A DNA stretch of 27,297 nt from Propionibacteriaceae bacterium UBA5174. GTDB lineage: Bacteria > Actinomycetota > Actinomycetes > Propionibacteriales > Propionibacteriaceae. Position 1 is the stretch's first letter. Each line of letters opens with the position of its first letter. Below the pieces are notes generated by a model. It was not told where the DNA came from and did no database searches. It was given only the letters and a program-made list of their open reading frames with translations. Made by a program: the position numbers and the translations under genes. The DNA is taken from the NCBI GenBank assembly GCA_002413345.1, contig DHWU01000079.1, positions 9,671-36,967 of the forward strand, read 5' to 3'. Positions 7,099-13,321 of the stretch are shown here, piece by piece.

Positions 7099-7155
7099 GG
7101 CTCCAGTGTGCACGCTAGGGGGTTGGGTCGGTAAGCTACCCGGGCGCAACACAGA

Positions 7156-7228
7156 GGGCCTATAGCTCAATTGGCAGAGCAGCGGACTTTTAATCCGCGG
7201 GTTGTGGGTTCGATTCCCACTGGGCCCA
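7156..7228 (+). tRNA. tRNA-Lys (anticodon TTT)
   Basis: This is a 73-base cloverleaf. The acceptor stem is GGGCCTA/TGGGCCC (one T-G pair), the D-arm is GCTC...GAGC, and the anticodon loop is CTTTTAA with anticodon TTT. The T arm is GTGGG-TTCGATT-CCCAC and the discriminator is A; CCA is not encoded. It reads the AAA/AAG lysine codons. The accessory region begins directly after it, so its 3' end is a possible attachment site for the island. Confidence 0.96.
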
Positions 7229-7256
7229 CAAGCAACTCGTGGACAAGCAGGCGTAC

Positions 7257-7303
7257 ATGGCGACGAACGTGGCGATCGACGAGGGATTGCTCGTGAGCGT
7301 GGC
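7257..7303 (+). pseudogene. remnant of a VapB-type antitoxin start (truncated)
   Basis: ATG at 7257 begins 'MATNVAIDEGLLVSV', the usual first 15 residues of DUF2191/VapB-type antitoxins (MATNLAIDxxLLxxA). After that the frame enters the reverse strand of the fic 3' end and stops at 7357-7359. It looks like the 5' stub of an antitoxin gene whose remainder was replaced by the fic segment. The match is short, so this is tentative. Confidence 0.4.
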
Positions 7304-8473
7304 CTACCAGAATCCGGGTTGCGTAGCCTCGACAGTGATCTCGGAAATGAGTCCCGGGTAGGGATCTTTGAGTGCCTCCCGCTGCTCGCGGAGCCTCTTC
7401 ATCTGCTCGCGAAGCGCCCCACCAGCGGTGTAGTAGCGGGCGCGAGTCTGTCTGTGCCGCTCCAGAAGGCCGAGCTCGACCAGGCGAGTGAGATCGCGCG
7501 TGGCAGTTCGGTCCTCGACCTCAGAGCGCTTGACATAGGACGGCCGGTTTACTCGCAGTCCAAGCAACGCGTCAAAGATGGCATCTCCCGCCCTCTCAGG
7601 CAGACCGTGTTGCGAGATCAGCGAGTCGATGAGCTCCCACTGGCTCTGGGCCTCGGCGACACGCCGGCGCAGGGTTTGCGCCTGCATGTGGTGTGCACGC
7701 AGGTTGAATTTCACCCACAGTCGAGCGCCGCGGTCAGGATGCCACGCTCCGCCGCCCGTTGCTGCCAAGACGTTGTAGTAGTGCTGGGTGTTGTGTCCGA
7801 GCCACTCCTCGATGCTGCTGAAGGTGGGCTCGAGGACCTGATCCTGCGCCAGCACCAGAGTCTGCAGGGCTCTTGCCATCCGGCCGTTCCCGTCGCGGAA
7901 CGGGTGAATCATGACCAGGTTCAGGTGCGCCATCGCGGCGCGCACGATCGCATCTCCATCTCGGTTCGACAGGGAGCTGGCCAGTGATTGCATCAGGTCG
8001 GGCACGGCGGTTGGGTCAGGTCCTTCGTACACGGTGCGGCCGCCGGCATCGTCGTGAATGTAGATGGATCCAGTGCGGTACCGGCCGGGCGACTTGGACA
8101 GATCGTGCTCCAAGAGCATGAAGTGCATCGAGCGAATCGAGCTCTCGTCGATTTCGAAGCCGGGCTCCGCGCCGACGTTCACGACGTAGGTGAGCATGCG
8201 GCGGTAGCCACGGATCTCGGCCCAGGTGGGGTCGTCGGCTGACAGCGGAGGTTCGTCTTCGACGGCCGCGGCTGCGTCCTGGTCGGTGACGGTGTAGCCC
8301 TCGATGCTGTTCGAACCCTGGATCGCGCGAGCTTGACTCGTTCGACGAAGGCCGCCCGTCCATCGCTTCGGCGCACGCAAGACTGCTGCGAGCTGGTCGC
8401 GGATCGAGTGGATCTCGTCGATCACAACGAGGTCGTCTGCCGCGAGCTTGGGTGTTTCGAAGAGTTGGCCCAT
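7304..8473 (-). CDS. Fic family protein (AMP-transferase type) with N-terminal inhibitory motif and winged helix
   Basis: This 389-residue protein has the full Fic core motif HPFRDGNGRMAR at residues 190-201, where His190 is the catalytic base and DGNGR binds the nucleotide phosphates. An N-terminal 'SNSIEG' (54-59) fits the class II inhibitory motif (S/T)xxxE(G/N), so Glu58 should keep the enzyme auto-inhibited. Residues about 285-350 look like a winged helix-turn-helix ('RSEVEDRTATRDLTRLVELGLLE'), common in chromosomal Fic proteins that act without a separate antitoxin. Family members transfer AMP from ATP to hydroxyls of target proteins. The start ATG has AAAGGGA eight bases upstream, and that sequence lies inside a long inverted repeat, suggesting autoregulation or RNA-level control. 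It is transcribed toward tRNA-Lys. Confidence 0.92.
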   Translation of the reverse strand: MGQLFETPKLAADDLVVIDEIHSIRDQLAAVLRAPKRWTGGLRRTSQARAIQGSNSIEGYTVTDQDAAAAVEDEPPLSADDPTWAEIRGYRRMLTYVVNVGAEPGFEIDESSIRSMHFMLLEHDLSKSPGRYRTGSIYIHDDAGGRTVYEGPDPTAVPDLMQSLASSLSNRDGDAIVRAAMAHLNLVMIHPFRDGNGRMARALQTLVLAQDQVLEPTFSSIEEWLGHNTQHYYNVLAATGGGAWHPDRGARLWVKFNLRAHHMQAQTLRRRVAEAQSQWELIDSLISQHGLPERAGDAIFDALLGLRVNRPSYVKRSEVEDRTATRDLTRLVELGLLERHRQTRARYYTAGGALREQMKRLREQREALKDPYPGLISEITVEATQPGFW

Positions 8474-8475
8474 CA

Positions 8476-8555
8476 GTGTCCCTTTGTCCTAATCATTCGG
8501 ACGCCAGCATACGAGGCCGAGGCTGGTTGTCGCAATGATTCGGACATTGGGACAC
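8476..8555. promoter_or_regulatory. large inverted repeat upstream of fic (operator or SD-sequestering hairpin)
   Basis: Bases 8476-8497 and 8534-8555 form 22-base arms with 19 complementary positions: GTGTCCC/GGGACAC, GTCC/GGAC and AATCATT/AATGATT, in register. The 36-base spacer separates them. The left arm continues into its own palindrome GTCCTAATCATTCGGAC (8486-8502), and the right arm carries the same GTCCGAATCATT on the minus strand. The left arm also covers the fic ribosome-binding site. Two copies of a regulator site, possibly bound by the fic winged helix, is the simplest reading; an mRNA hairpin hiding the ribosome-binding site is the alternative. Confidence 0.55.
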
Positions 8556-8613
8556 TCGACCACCTGCCGCCTCCAGGGGGTTGGGCTGTGCGTTGGCTTG
8601 CGGTTGGAGGCAA

Positions 8614-10506
8614 TCACTCAGCTGTCAGGGTGTGGCTTGGGTTCAGAGGCTGCGGCAGACGCTCGGCGGCGGCCCGATCGTAGGGAGTCAGCCGCAGGCG
8701 TGCGCGGGGACGGGGTGCGCCGGGGCTGAGTTTGGCCAAATCGAGGTCTTCAGATAGGCGCCGGACGTCGCGAACAAAGGCTCGGGTTGCCACCAGATTC
8801 TCTCGGTAGGAGGGGAGCTCTTCTCGATGAAGCTTTAGCAGGTCGGCATAGGAGATGGCGCCCGGTGAGGGCTTGTCAAAGGCTTCATCGAAATCGGTGA
8901 GCCATTCACCCAGTCCGGCCATTGATGCGCGCAGCCGTAGCCAGCGGTGATTGTCGAAACCGGTGGTGTCTGGCGCGCTGCCGAATGGGCTGGTGAATTT
9001 GGTTACCAGTTTCGTGCCCGCACCCCGGCCGCGTTCGGCGAGATTGGCCACCGTCTTTTCGTCCATGTTGAGGTTGAGCCCGCCTTCTTCGGCGGTGGTG
9101 TAGATGGTCACCACTCGGTCGCGATAGCCGGGCATTCGCAAGGCTTCGTTATCGACCCAGCCCTGCCAGGTGGCCAACATCGCATTCGCGAAACTGCCAA
9201 GCGCTCCCTTGTCGTCGGGCTGCCAGGTGGAAAGGTCTCGAGCCAGGCCCTCATCGTTGGCCTGCGGCAGGTAGCTCCCGGCGTCCTGCTCGGTGATCGG
9301 TGCCTCGGCTGCTTCAAGATCGATGGCAAAGGTGGGCCGAGTTGAAATGGGCCGGTCGAAGAAGTGCACCGGCAGGTTTGCGCACAATCCGCCGTCGGTG
9401 AACCAGTTGGTGACGAACTTGTCTTCGGCCTGCTCTTCGGTTTGGCTCCACTGAACTGACACCAGCGGCACGGCACTGATCAGCAGCGGGAAGCTGAGGC
9501 TCATCCGAACCGCGACGATCACCGGCAGCTTGTCGTCAACCGGCAATGGGCACAGACCCAGCGCGTCCGCGCGCTCGGCTCGGGCTTGGAAGAAGGCGGC
9601 ATCTTGCGGATCGTCCACCAGTTGTGGCGCGTTTTCGGGGCGGACCATCCAGTTCACCACGCTGGTTGGAAACAAGCGCTGCCAGTCTTTGCGATTGAAG
9701 TAGTAGCCGCCCTCAGCCCAGGGCATGGCCATTGGCCGGCGCTGGCTGAGGTTGGTGGTCATCATTCGCAAGTTGATGTCGTGGGCGGCCAGATCGGCGA
9801 AGGTGACTGGGTCGTCGTTGGCGCTGCGTCCGGCCAGTTCTTGGAGGTAGGCGTGCAGCCAGTCGGTCAATGCCGGCGCATTGGCGGGGCCGCCGCGTCC
9901 GGTGCACAGCCCGAAGAGGTTTTGTGGAGCCTGCTTCGACAAGGTGTTCCAGGCTCCGATTGCACCGCCAGCCAACGCCCCGACCAGGGCCAAGGTGAGC
10001 CCACCAATCAGGCCGATTCCGATGGTCTGACCGCCAACGAATAGAGCCCAGACCACGAGCAGGACGCCGGGAGTTGCGCCCAGCAGAACTCGCCACCAGT
10101 ACGACCTGAACAAGGCCCAGATAGAGAGGAAGGTGCGTGCCGGGCCCGATTTCTTGCTGGCGTCGAGCAAGGCGAATAGCACGTTGAAAAGTGGCGCGGT
10201 CTTCTTGTCGGGGTGAAATAGTGACAGCAGGACGCTGCCCTTTCCGGCGGGTTTGGTGAGGTTCTCGGGAAGTGCGGCCAGTGCCTGGAAGCCAGCATCG
10301 GTGTGGTCGCGTTGGCGGCGGAGTTCGGCGATCGCTGCGGCGGCGGCGGCAATCGCGCCAGCAGAGGAGCCGCCGATCGAGGTGAGTTTGTAGTGGCCAG
10401 CGAGCTCACACACCAGCCTGGGGTAGATCACCCCGCTGGTGATGCCGCCCTTCATGATCAGGTTGCAGGCCGATTCTGGGTGCAGCGGATAGCTGGTTTG
10501 CGTCAT
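8614..10506 (-). CDS. patatin-like phospholipase with internal membrane segments
   Basis: This 630-residue protein has the patatin catalytic features. 'KGGITSGVIYP' (19-29) is the oxyanion-hole loop, here with GITSG in place of the usual GGxRG. 'GSSAG' (46-50) holds the nucleophile Ser48, and 'FTDGG' gives the dyad Asp371. Between them, about residues 130-190, lie hydrophobic stretches ('LLGATPGVLLVVWALFVGG' and 'IGLIGGLTLALVGALAGGA') that should form two or three membrane helices. So the enzyme is inserted in the membrane and may act on membrane lipids. Family members hydrolyse acyl ester bonds of phospholipids. The C-terminal 150 residues are charged and helical. The start ATG has GGAGG five bases upstream. 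It could be a housekeeping lipase or a lipid-attacking effector; no partner gene decides this. Confidence 0.85.
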   Translation of the reverse strand: MTQTSYPLHPESACNLIMKGGITSGVIYPRLVCELAGHYKLTSIGGSSAGAIAAAAAAIAELRRQRDHTDAGFQALAALPENLTKPAGKGSVLLSLFHPDKKTAPLFNVLFALLDASKKSGPARTFLSIWALFRSYWWRVLLGATPGVLLVVWALFVGGQTIGIGLIGGLTLALVGALAGGAIGAWNTLSKQAPQNLFGLCTGRGGPANAPALTDWLHAYLQELAGRSANDDPVTFADLAAHDINLRMMTTNLSQRRPMAMPWAEGGYYFNRKDWQRLFPTSVVNWMVRPENAPQLVDDPQDAAFFQARAERADALGLCPLPVDDKLPVIVAVRMSLSFPLLISAVPLVSVQWSQTEEQAEDKFVTNWFTDGGLCANLPVHFFDRPISTRPTFAIDLEAAEAPITEQDAGSYLPQANDEGLARDLSTWQPDDKGALGSFANAMLATWQGWVDNEALRMPGYRDRVVTIYTTAEEGGLNLNMDEKTVANLAERGRGAGTKLVTKFTSPFGSAPDTTGFDNHRWLRLRASMAGLGEWLTDFDEAFDKPSPGAISYADLLKLHREELPSYRENLVATRAFVRDVRRLSEDLDLAKLSPGAPRPRARLRLTPYDRAAAERLPQPLNPSHTLTAE

Positions 10507-10729
10507 TGCATCCTCCAGGGTGGGGGTGCTTCTAGCGAAGCCTGGTCAGGGCGCACCGTCAAGGCCCTTTGTGGGCGTGGCTTTAACCTGGATCAACTGT
10601 GCAGTGGCCTGGGTTGGCTGTCTAAGTTGGTGAGGATGCAGCGTGGAAGTGGGCTACGCCGACGAGGAGCGTGTGGAGCAAACTCTTCGGTCGTCGAGTC
10701 GTCGGTTGTCGGTTGTCGAGTCGGCGCCT

Positions 10730-11149
10730 TTACTGGTTCCAGGGGTTGATGAGCTCCAGGCTGGTGAACTCGAAGTCGGCCACGTTGCGGGTCGCCAGCG
10801 TGTGTTGATTGGACACGCAGGTAGCGGCGATCAGGGCGTCCACGGCTGGCAGTGGGCGTCCCGCCGTTCGGGCTGTTGCCTGAAGTTGGGCGTAGGCCGC
10901 GCTGGCGGGTTCGTCGAATGGCAAGACCCGTCCGGCAAAGAGCGGTAGTACCTCGTCCTCGAAGCGCTCGGAAAGCCCGCGTTTGCGTCGCCCGTTGGGC
11001 AGGGCGGCGATGCCGTAGCGAAGTTCGGCCACGGTGATGGTTGTTAGGTAGAGGGTGGGCAGGTGCTGGCGGTCGAGCCAGGCCGTTACTTGCGGTGCTG
11101 GGGTTGGGCGCAACGGTTCGGACAAGACATTGGTGTCCAGAACGATCAC
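10730..11149 (-). CDS. vapC: VapC/FitB-type PIN-domain toxin
   Basis: This 139-residue PIN-domain ribonuclease starts 'MIVLDTNVLSE' with the first metal-binding Asp5. Glu42 lies in 'TVAELRYG', Asp104 in 'LPAVDALIAAT', and the C-terminal 'LATRNVADFEF' gives Asp125. All four acidic positions of the active site are present. Such toxins cut specific RNAs (tRNA or rRNA) when freed from their antitoxin. Its ATG overlaps the stop of the antitoxin gene by four bases, so the pair is cotranscribed with antitoxin first. The sequence resembles the FitB subgroup ('LSEPLRPTPAPQVTAWL'). Confidence 0.9.
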   Translation of the reverse strand: MIVLDTNVLSEPLRPTPAPQVTAWLDRQHLPTLYLTTITVAELRYGIAALPNGRRKRGLSERFEDEVLPLFAGRVLPFDEPASAAYAQLQATARTAGRPLPAVDALIAATCVSNQHTLATRNVADFEFTSLELINPWNQ

Positions 11150-11385
11150 GACAGGCTCGGGGGCTCGTGTGGGGTCGAGTCGCGATTCATCTGCAATTCC
11201 ACGCCGCCGGCAACGTGGCCTATGTCGGCCAGAAGCGAACCCAGGCGCACTTGTGGTTCGGCGTCCACGGCGGCGTCGAGGATGGCGCGAACCTCGGCTT
11301 CGGTGCTGCGGTGGTGGCCTGTGGCGCGTGCCTTGAGCGCACGGTGAGTCTCATCGGAGAGGTTCCGGATGGTGATGGCCGCCAC
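11146..11385 (-). CDS. vapB: FitA/VapB-type antitoxin (ribbon-helix-helix)
   Basis: This 79-residue protein begins 'MAAITIRNLSDETHRALKARA', a ribbon-helix-helix DNA-binding start of the FitA type. 'HHRSTEAEVRAILDAAV' is the second helix. The C-terminal part should wrap around and block the PIN toxin. GTG start at 11385 with AAAGGAG seven bases upstream. Dimers of such antitoxins bind palindromes in their own promoter; TGATATCA (11417-11424) just upstream is a candidate. Confidence 0.9.
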   Translation of the reverse strand: MAAITIRNLSDETHRALKARATGHHRSTEAEVRAILDAAVDAEPQVRLGSLLADIGHVAGGVELQMNRDSTPHEPPSLS

Positions 11386-11416
11386 TTCAGGCTCCTTTGC
11401 TATCGCTTCGGCAAAA

Positions 11417-11424
11417 TGATATCA
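11417..11424. promoter_or_regulatory. palindrome upstream of vapB, candidate operator
   Basis: TGATATCA is a perfect 8-bp palindrome 32 bases before the vapB start. A direct repeat TGTGGTCG (11461-11468 and 11475-11482) lies further upstream. Either could be part of the antitoxin binding site. Confidence 0.3.
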
Positions 11425-11517
11425 CCGGAGCGTGGGCTCATGCGGTTTGGAGCTTCTTAGTGTGGTCGTTCAAATGTGGTCGATCGGCAACAGCCTGGCA
11501 GGAGGTTGGCTAGGCGG

Positions 11518-12000
11518 CTAAGGCTTCCGCTTCACGTGGGTGGCCAGCTCTGCCTTGCTGGCTTTCGCGTTCACTCGGACGTCCGCTTCGGGCGGGAAGT
11601 AGGACCGGCGGCGGCGCTCAAGAGACAGGGTGTACCACCAGGCCGGACGCATCGCACCTTTGTTGCGGTTATGGCCTTTGCACAGCGCCTGTCCGTTGCT
11701 GGGAGTCGTGGGTCCGTATTTCGACCAGGGGTAGATGTGGTCGGCCTCTTCGGCGGCATCTGGGCAGCGTCCCCAGGCCAGAAATACCGCGCCCTCACAG
11801 CGATTCCCGGCCCGCGCCATCACTTCGCGTCGCGCCCCGCCCTTGAATCGGCGCCACGAATCTTGGCGTTGCAGAATGCGCGGGCCGCGGCCGGGCACCG
11901 GGAGGATGAGCGCAAAGATCACGGCGAAGATGCCGATGATTGGCGGGAGCATTGGTGCGGCTGTGGCGAATGCTGTCGTGAGGATCTTGGCCCAATCCAC
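11518..12000 (-). CDS. membrane-anchored HNH endonuclease-like protein
   Basis: From the GTG at 12000, which has AGGAGG nine bases upstream, this is 160 residues; the longer open frame lacks a better start. Residues about 15-35 form one transmembrane helix ('MLPPIIGIFAVIFALILPVP'), followed by 'GRGPRILQRQ'. The body carries an HNH nuclease core: C68 and C79, 'ADHIYPWSKYGP' with the first His at 88, Asn102 in 'SNGQALCKGHN', C107 and His110. The two Cys pairs suggest a structural zinc. HNH proteins cut DNA using one metal ion. Attachment to the inner membrane would let it meet incoming DNA; this is an inference. It is a single gene in a region of toxin-antitoxin and defence genes. Confidence 0.75.
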   Translation of the reverse strand: MDWAKILTTAFATAAPMLPPIIGIFAVIFALILPVPGRGPRILQRQDSWRRFKGGARREVMARAGNRCEGAVFLAWGRCPDAAEEADHIYPWSKYGPTTPSNGQALCKGHNRNKGAMRPAWWYTLSLERRRRSYFPPEADVRVNAKASKAELATHVKRKP

Positions 12001-12405
12001 GCCTGTCTGCCTCCTTGGTTCTCTGGGAGCCACGCTAGCGCTCGGAGTGGCGGGGGCATGGGGAAATCGCTGACACCGGTAGCTGGAACAGCGACGACGC
12101 GATTGCGGCCCATCGGGTCGGTACGCATCACCGGCTGCATTCGGAAGACGCATTTGCAGCGCTGCGAGCCCGGCGTGCTCGCGAACAGGCTGCCTTTGCC
12201 GAGTCGCTCGAATTAGAAGGCGACGAAGTGTGAGTACGTCTGGCGAACTAAGTTGGACAACGCCCACGGCAATCCAAAACGAAGCTCCAGTTCATGGCGG
12301 GATTTCTGCCTACCGCGGCGGAGCAGTCAGTGCGGCAGCCGAGAATGCGCTGGGAGTGAATTCATTGCTGAACGGGGTTACAAGAACTTCAGTTAGTCTC
12401 GCCGT
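12001..12405. other. 405-base region with only broken or very small ORFs
   Basis: Between the divergent HNH and lipoprotein genes there is no full-length gene. It holds the HNH ribosome-binding site at its left end, a plus-strand coding fragment without a start codon (12039-12233), and a 59-codon frame (12230-12409) linked to both neighbours by 4-base overlaps. Both are listed separately. Confidence 0.5.
12039..12233 (+). pseudogene. start-less C-terminal coding fragment, family unknown
   Basis: After an in-frame TAG at 12036-12038 the frame runs open to TGA at 12231-12233. It reads like a genuine actinobacterial C-terminus ('SWNSDDAIAAHRVGTHHR' then 'EDAFAALRARRAREQAAFAE'), helical and charged with G/C-rich third positions. 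It contains no ATG, GTG or TTG that could start it, so it is most likely the 3' remnant of a gene cut off near the HNH promoter. I do not recognise the family. Confidence 0.35.
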
Positions 12406-12409
12406 ATGA
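12230..12409 (+). CDS. small 59-residue hypothetical ORF between two 4-base overlaps
   Basis: GTG at 12230 overlaps the TGA of the preceding fragment (GTGA), and its own TGA overlaps the ATG of the lipoprotein gene (ATGA). The predicted peptide starts 'MSTSGELSWTTPTAIQNE' and ends 'GVTRTSVSLAV', with no domain or membrane segment. The double overlap is what a coupled operon would show, but the codon use is unremarkable and there is no clear ribosome-binding site. It may be the remains of a longer gene. Confidence 0.3.
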   Translation: MSTSGELSWTTPTAIQNEAPVHGGISAYRGGAVSAAAENALGVNSLLNGVTRTSVSLAV

Positions 12410-13101
12410 ATCGTGCGTTCATTCTTTTGATCGTCATGTGCGAGACCTGTGGGTGTGGCTCGACCGAGGCATCGAATGCGCCATCCACAACCGGGACAGT
12501 GCCAAGCAGCGCCTCAGCGCCTGCCGAGGTGCCTCGCCGGGTCGTACTCACCGTCGAGCAGACGGCCTTGTTGAAACGGCACTTCGATACGGTTGCCGAG
12601 ATGGTCCGGACGCCCTACACAACGGCCATCATCCGGGGCGTCGTGCGAGGCACGAAGGACATCTATGTTGAGCAAGTCCCGTATCGGGTGCTTACGGTGG
12701 AAGTCACCAAGTCATACAAACAACCGATCGTCGGCACCGTGACCGCCTACGAAGACAGCGGCTTGGTGCCCTATGAATTGGTGCGGCCAGAACTGGTAGA
12801 GCACGGCTGGACCGGCAACGCAGTTCCACCCGCTCAACCCGGCGACGTGGTGGACTACCGTTTCCCCGACGCTCCGCATACCGAGGTAGGGGACGCAGTA
12901 GTGATGTTCGTCCAGCGAAACCCGAACTCCCGCGAACTCATTCCGGCGGACTGGCAACTCGTCAGCTCATTCGAGGGTCTCCTTGTTGAAGAGCCGTCCC
13001 TCGGCATCTATGTCCGTCGCGGAATCTCCGCCGACGCTCCAGCCACTGTTGACCGATCTGTGCCGACCGCGAACCTGGATCGCATACTGACCACTCCGTA
13101 G
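12406..13101 (+). CDS. probable secreted lipoprotein, unknown function
   Basis: A 231-residue protein with a short hydrophobic start ('MNRAFILLIVMCETCGCGST'). Cys17 in 'CGCGSTE' is the best lipid-attachment site, although the lipobox is poor, and a Ser/Thr/Pro-rich linker follows to about residue 45. The folded part (45-230) contains 'YRVLTVEVTKSYKQPIVGTVTAYEDSGLVPYE', like the beta-rich exported proteins of actinomycetes that have a 'ylTVEVxxxlKGxxxxxVTV' motif. No catalytic residues are evident. It is probably anchored outside the membrane. There is no clear ribosome-binding site; the ATG overlaps the stop of the preceding small ORF. A GC-rich hairpin follows about 55 bases after the stop. 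Confidence 0.6.
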   Translation: MNRAFILLIVMCETCGCGSTEASNAPSTTGTVPSSASAPAEVPRRVVLTVEQTALLKRHFDTVAEMVRTPYTTAIIRGVVRGTKDIYVEQVPYRVLTVEVTKSYKQPIVGTVTAYEDSGLVPYELVRPELVEHGWTGNAVPPAQPGDVVDYRFPDAPHTEVGDAVVMFVQRNPNSRELIPADWQLVSSFEGLLVEEPSLGIYVRRGISADAPATVDRSVPTANLDRILTTP

Positions 13102-13158
13102 CCGCCGCCGGAGAACTCAACATTGCATCAGGTCGTGCAGCAGACCCGATGGATGAGA

Positions 13159-13183
13159 GCCACGCGGCGCACCAGCGCGTGGC
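13159..13183. terminator. GC-rich hairpin between convergent lipoprotein and hipA genes
   Basis: GCCACGCG (13159-13166) pairs perfectly with CGCGTGGC (13176-13183) across a nine-base loop. It lies between the ends of two convergent genes, but neither strand has a T-run after it. Confidence 0.35.
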
Positions 13184-13321
13184 GCGCACGCGTGAAGCGG
13201 GCGTCCTATCGCGGGATTCGCACCCGGCGTCAATACCTTCACATATTGCAGAGGTTTTGACATGCGAAGCAGGTGGCGAGAAGAGCCCGTTGTTGGTGCG
13301 AGGATCCGGTCTGGCTCTGGC

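Noticed and set aside
7099..7170. Longer N-terminus for the GroEL-like protein starting at ATG 7170
   Set aside because: That start lies inside the tRNA-Lys(TTT) gene; GTG codons at 7098 or 7113 fit better with the membrane helix right at the start.
10670..10725. Repeated GTCG/TTGTCGAGTCG words upstream of the patatin gene, considered as a CRISPR or iteron repeat
   Set aside because: Only two or three short, irregular copies without even spacing; too weak for an array or origin.
10643..10948. Open plus-strand frame of about 100 codons across the vapC 3' end
   Set aside because: It overlaps vapC antisense, has no family resemblance and no ribosome-binding site; vapC motifs are complete on the other strand.
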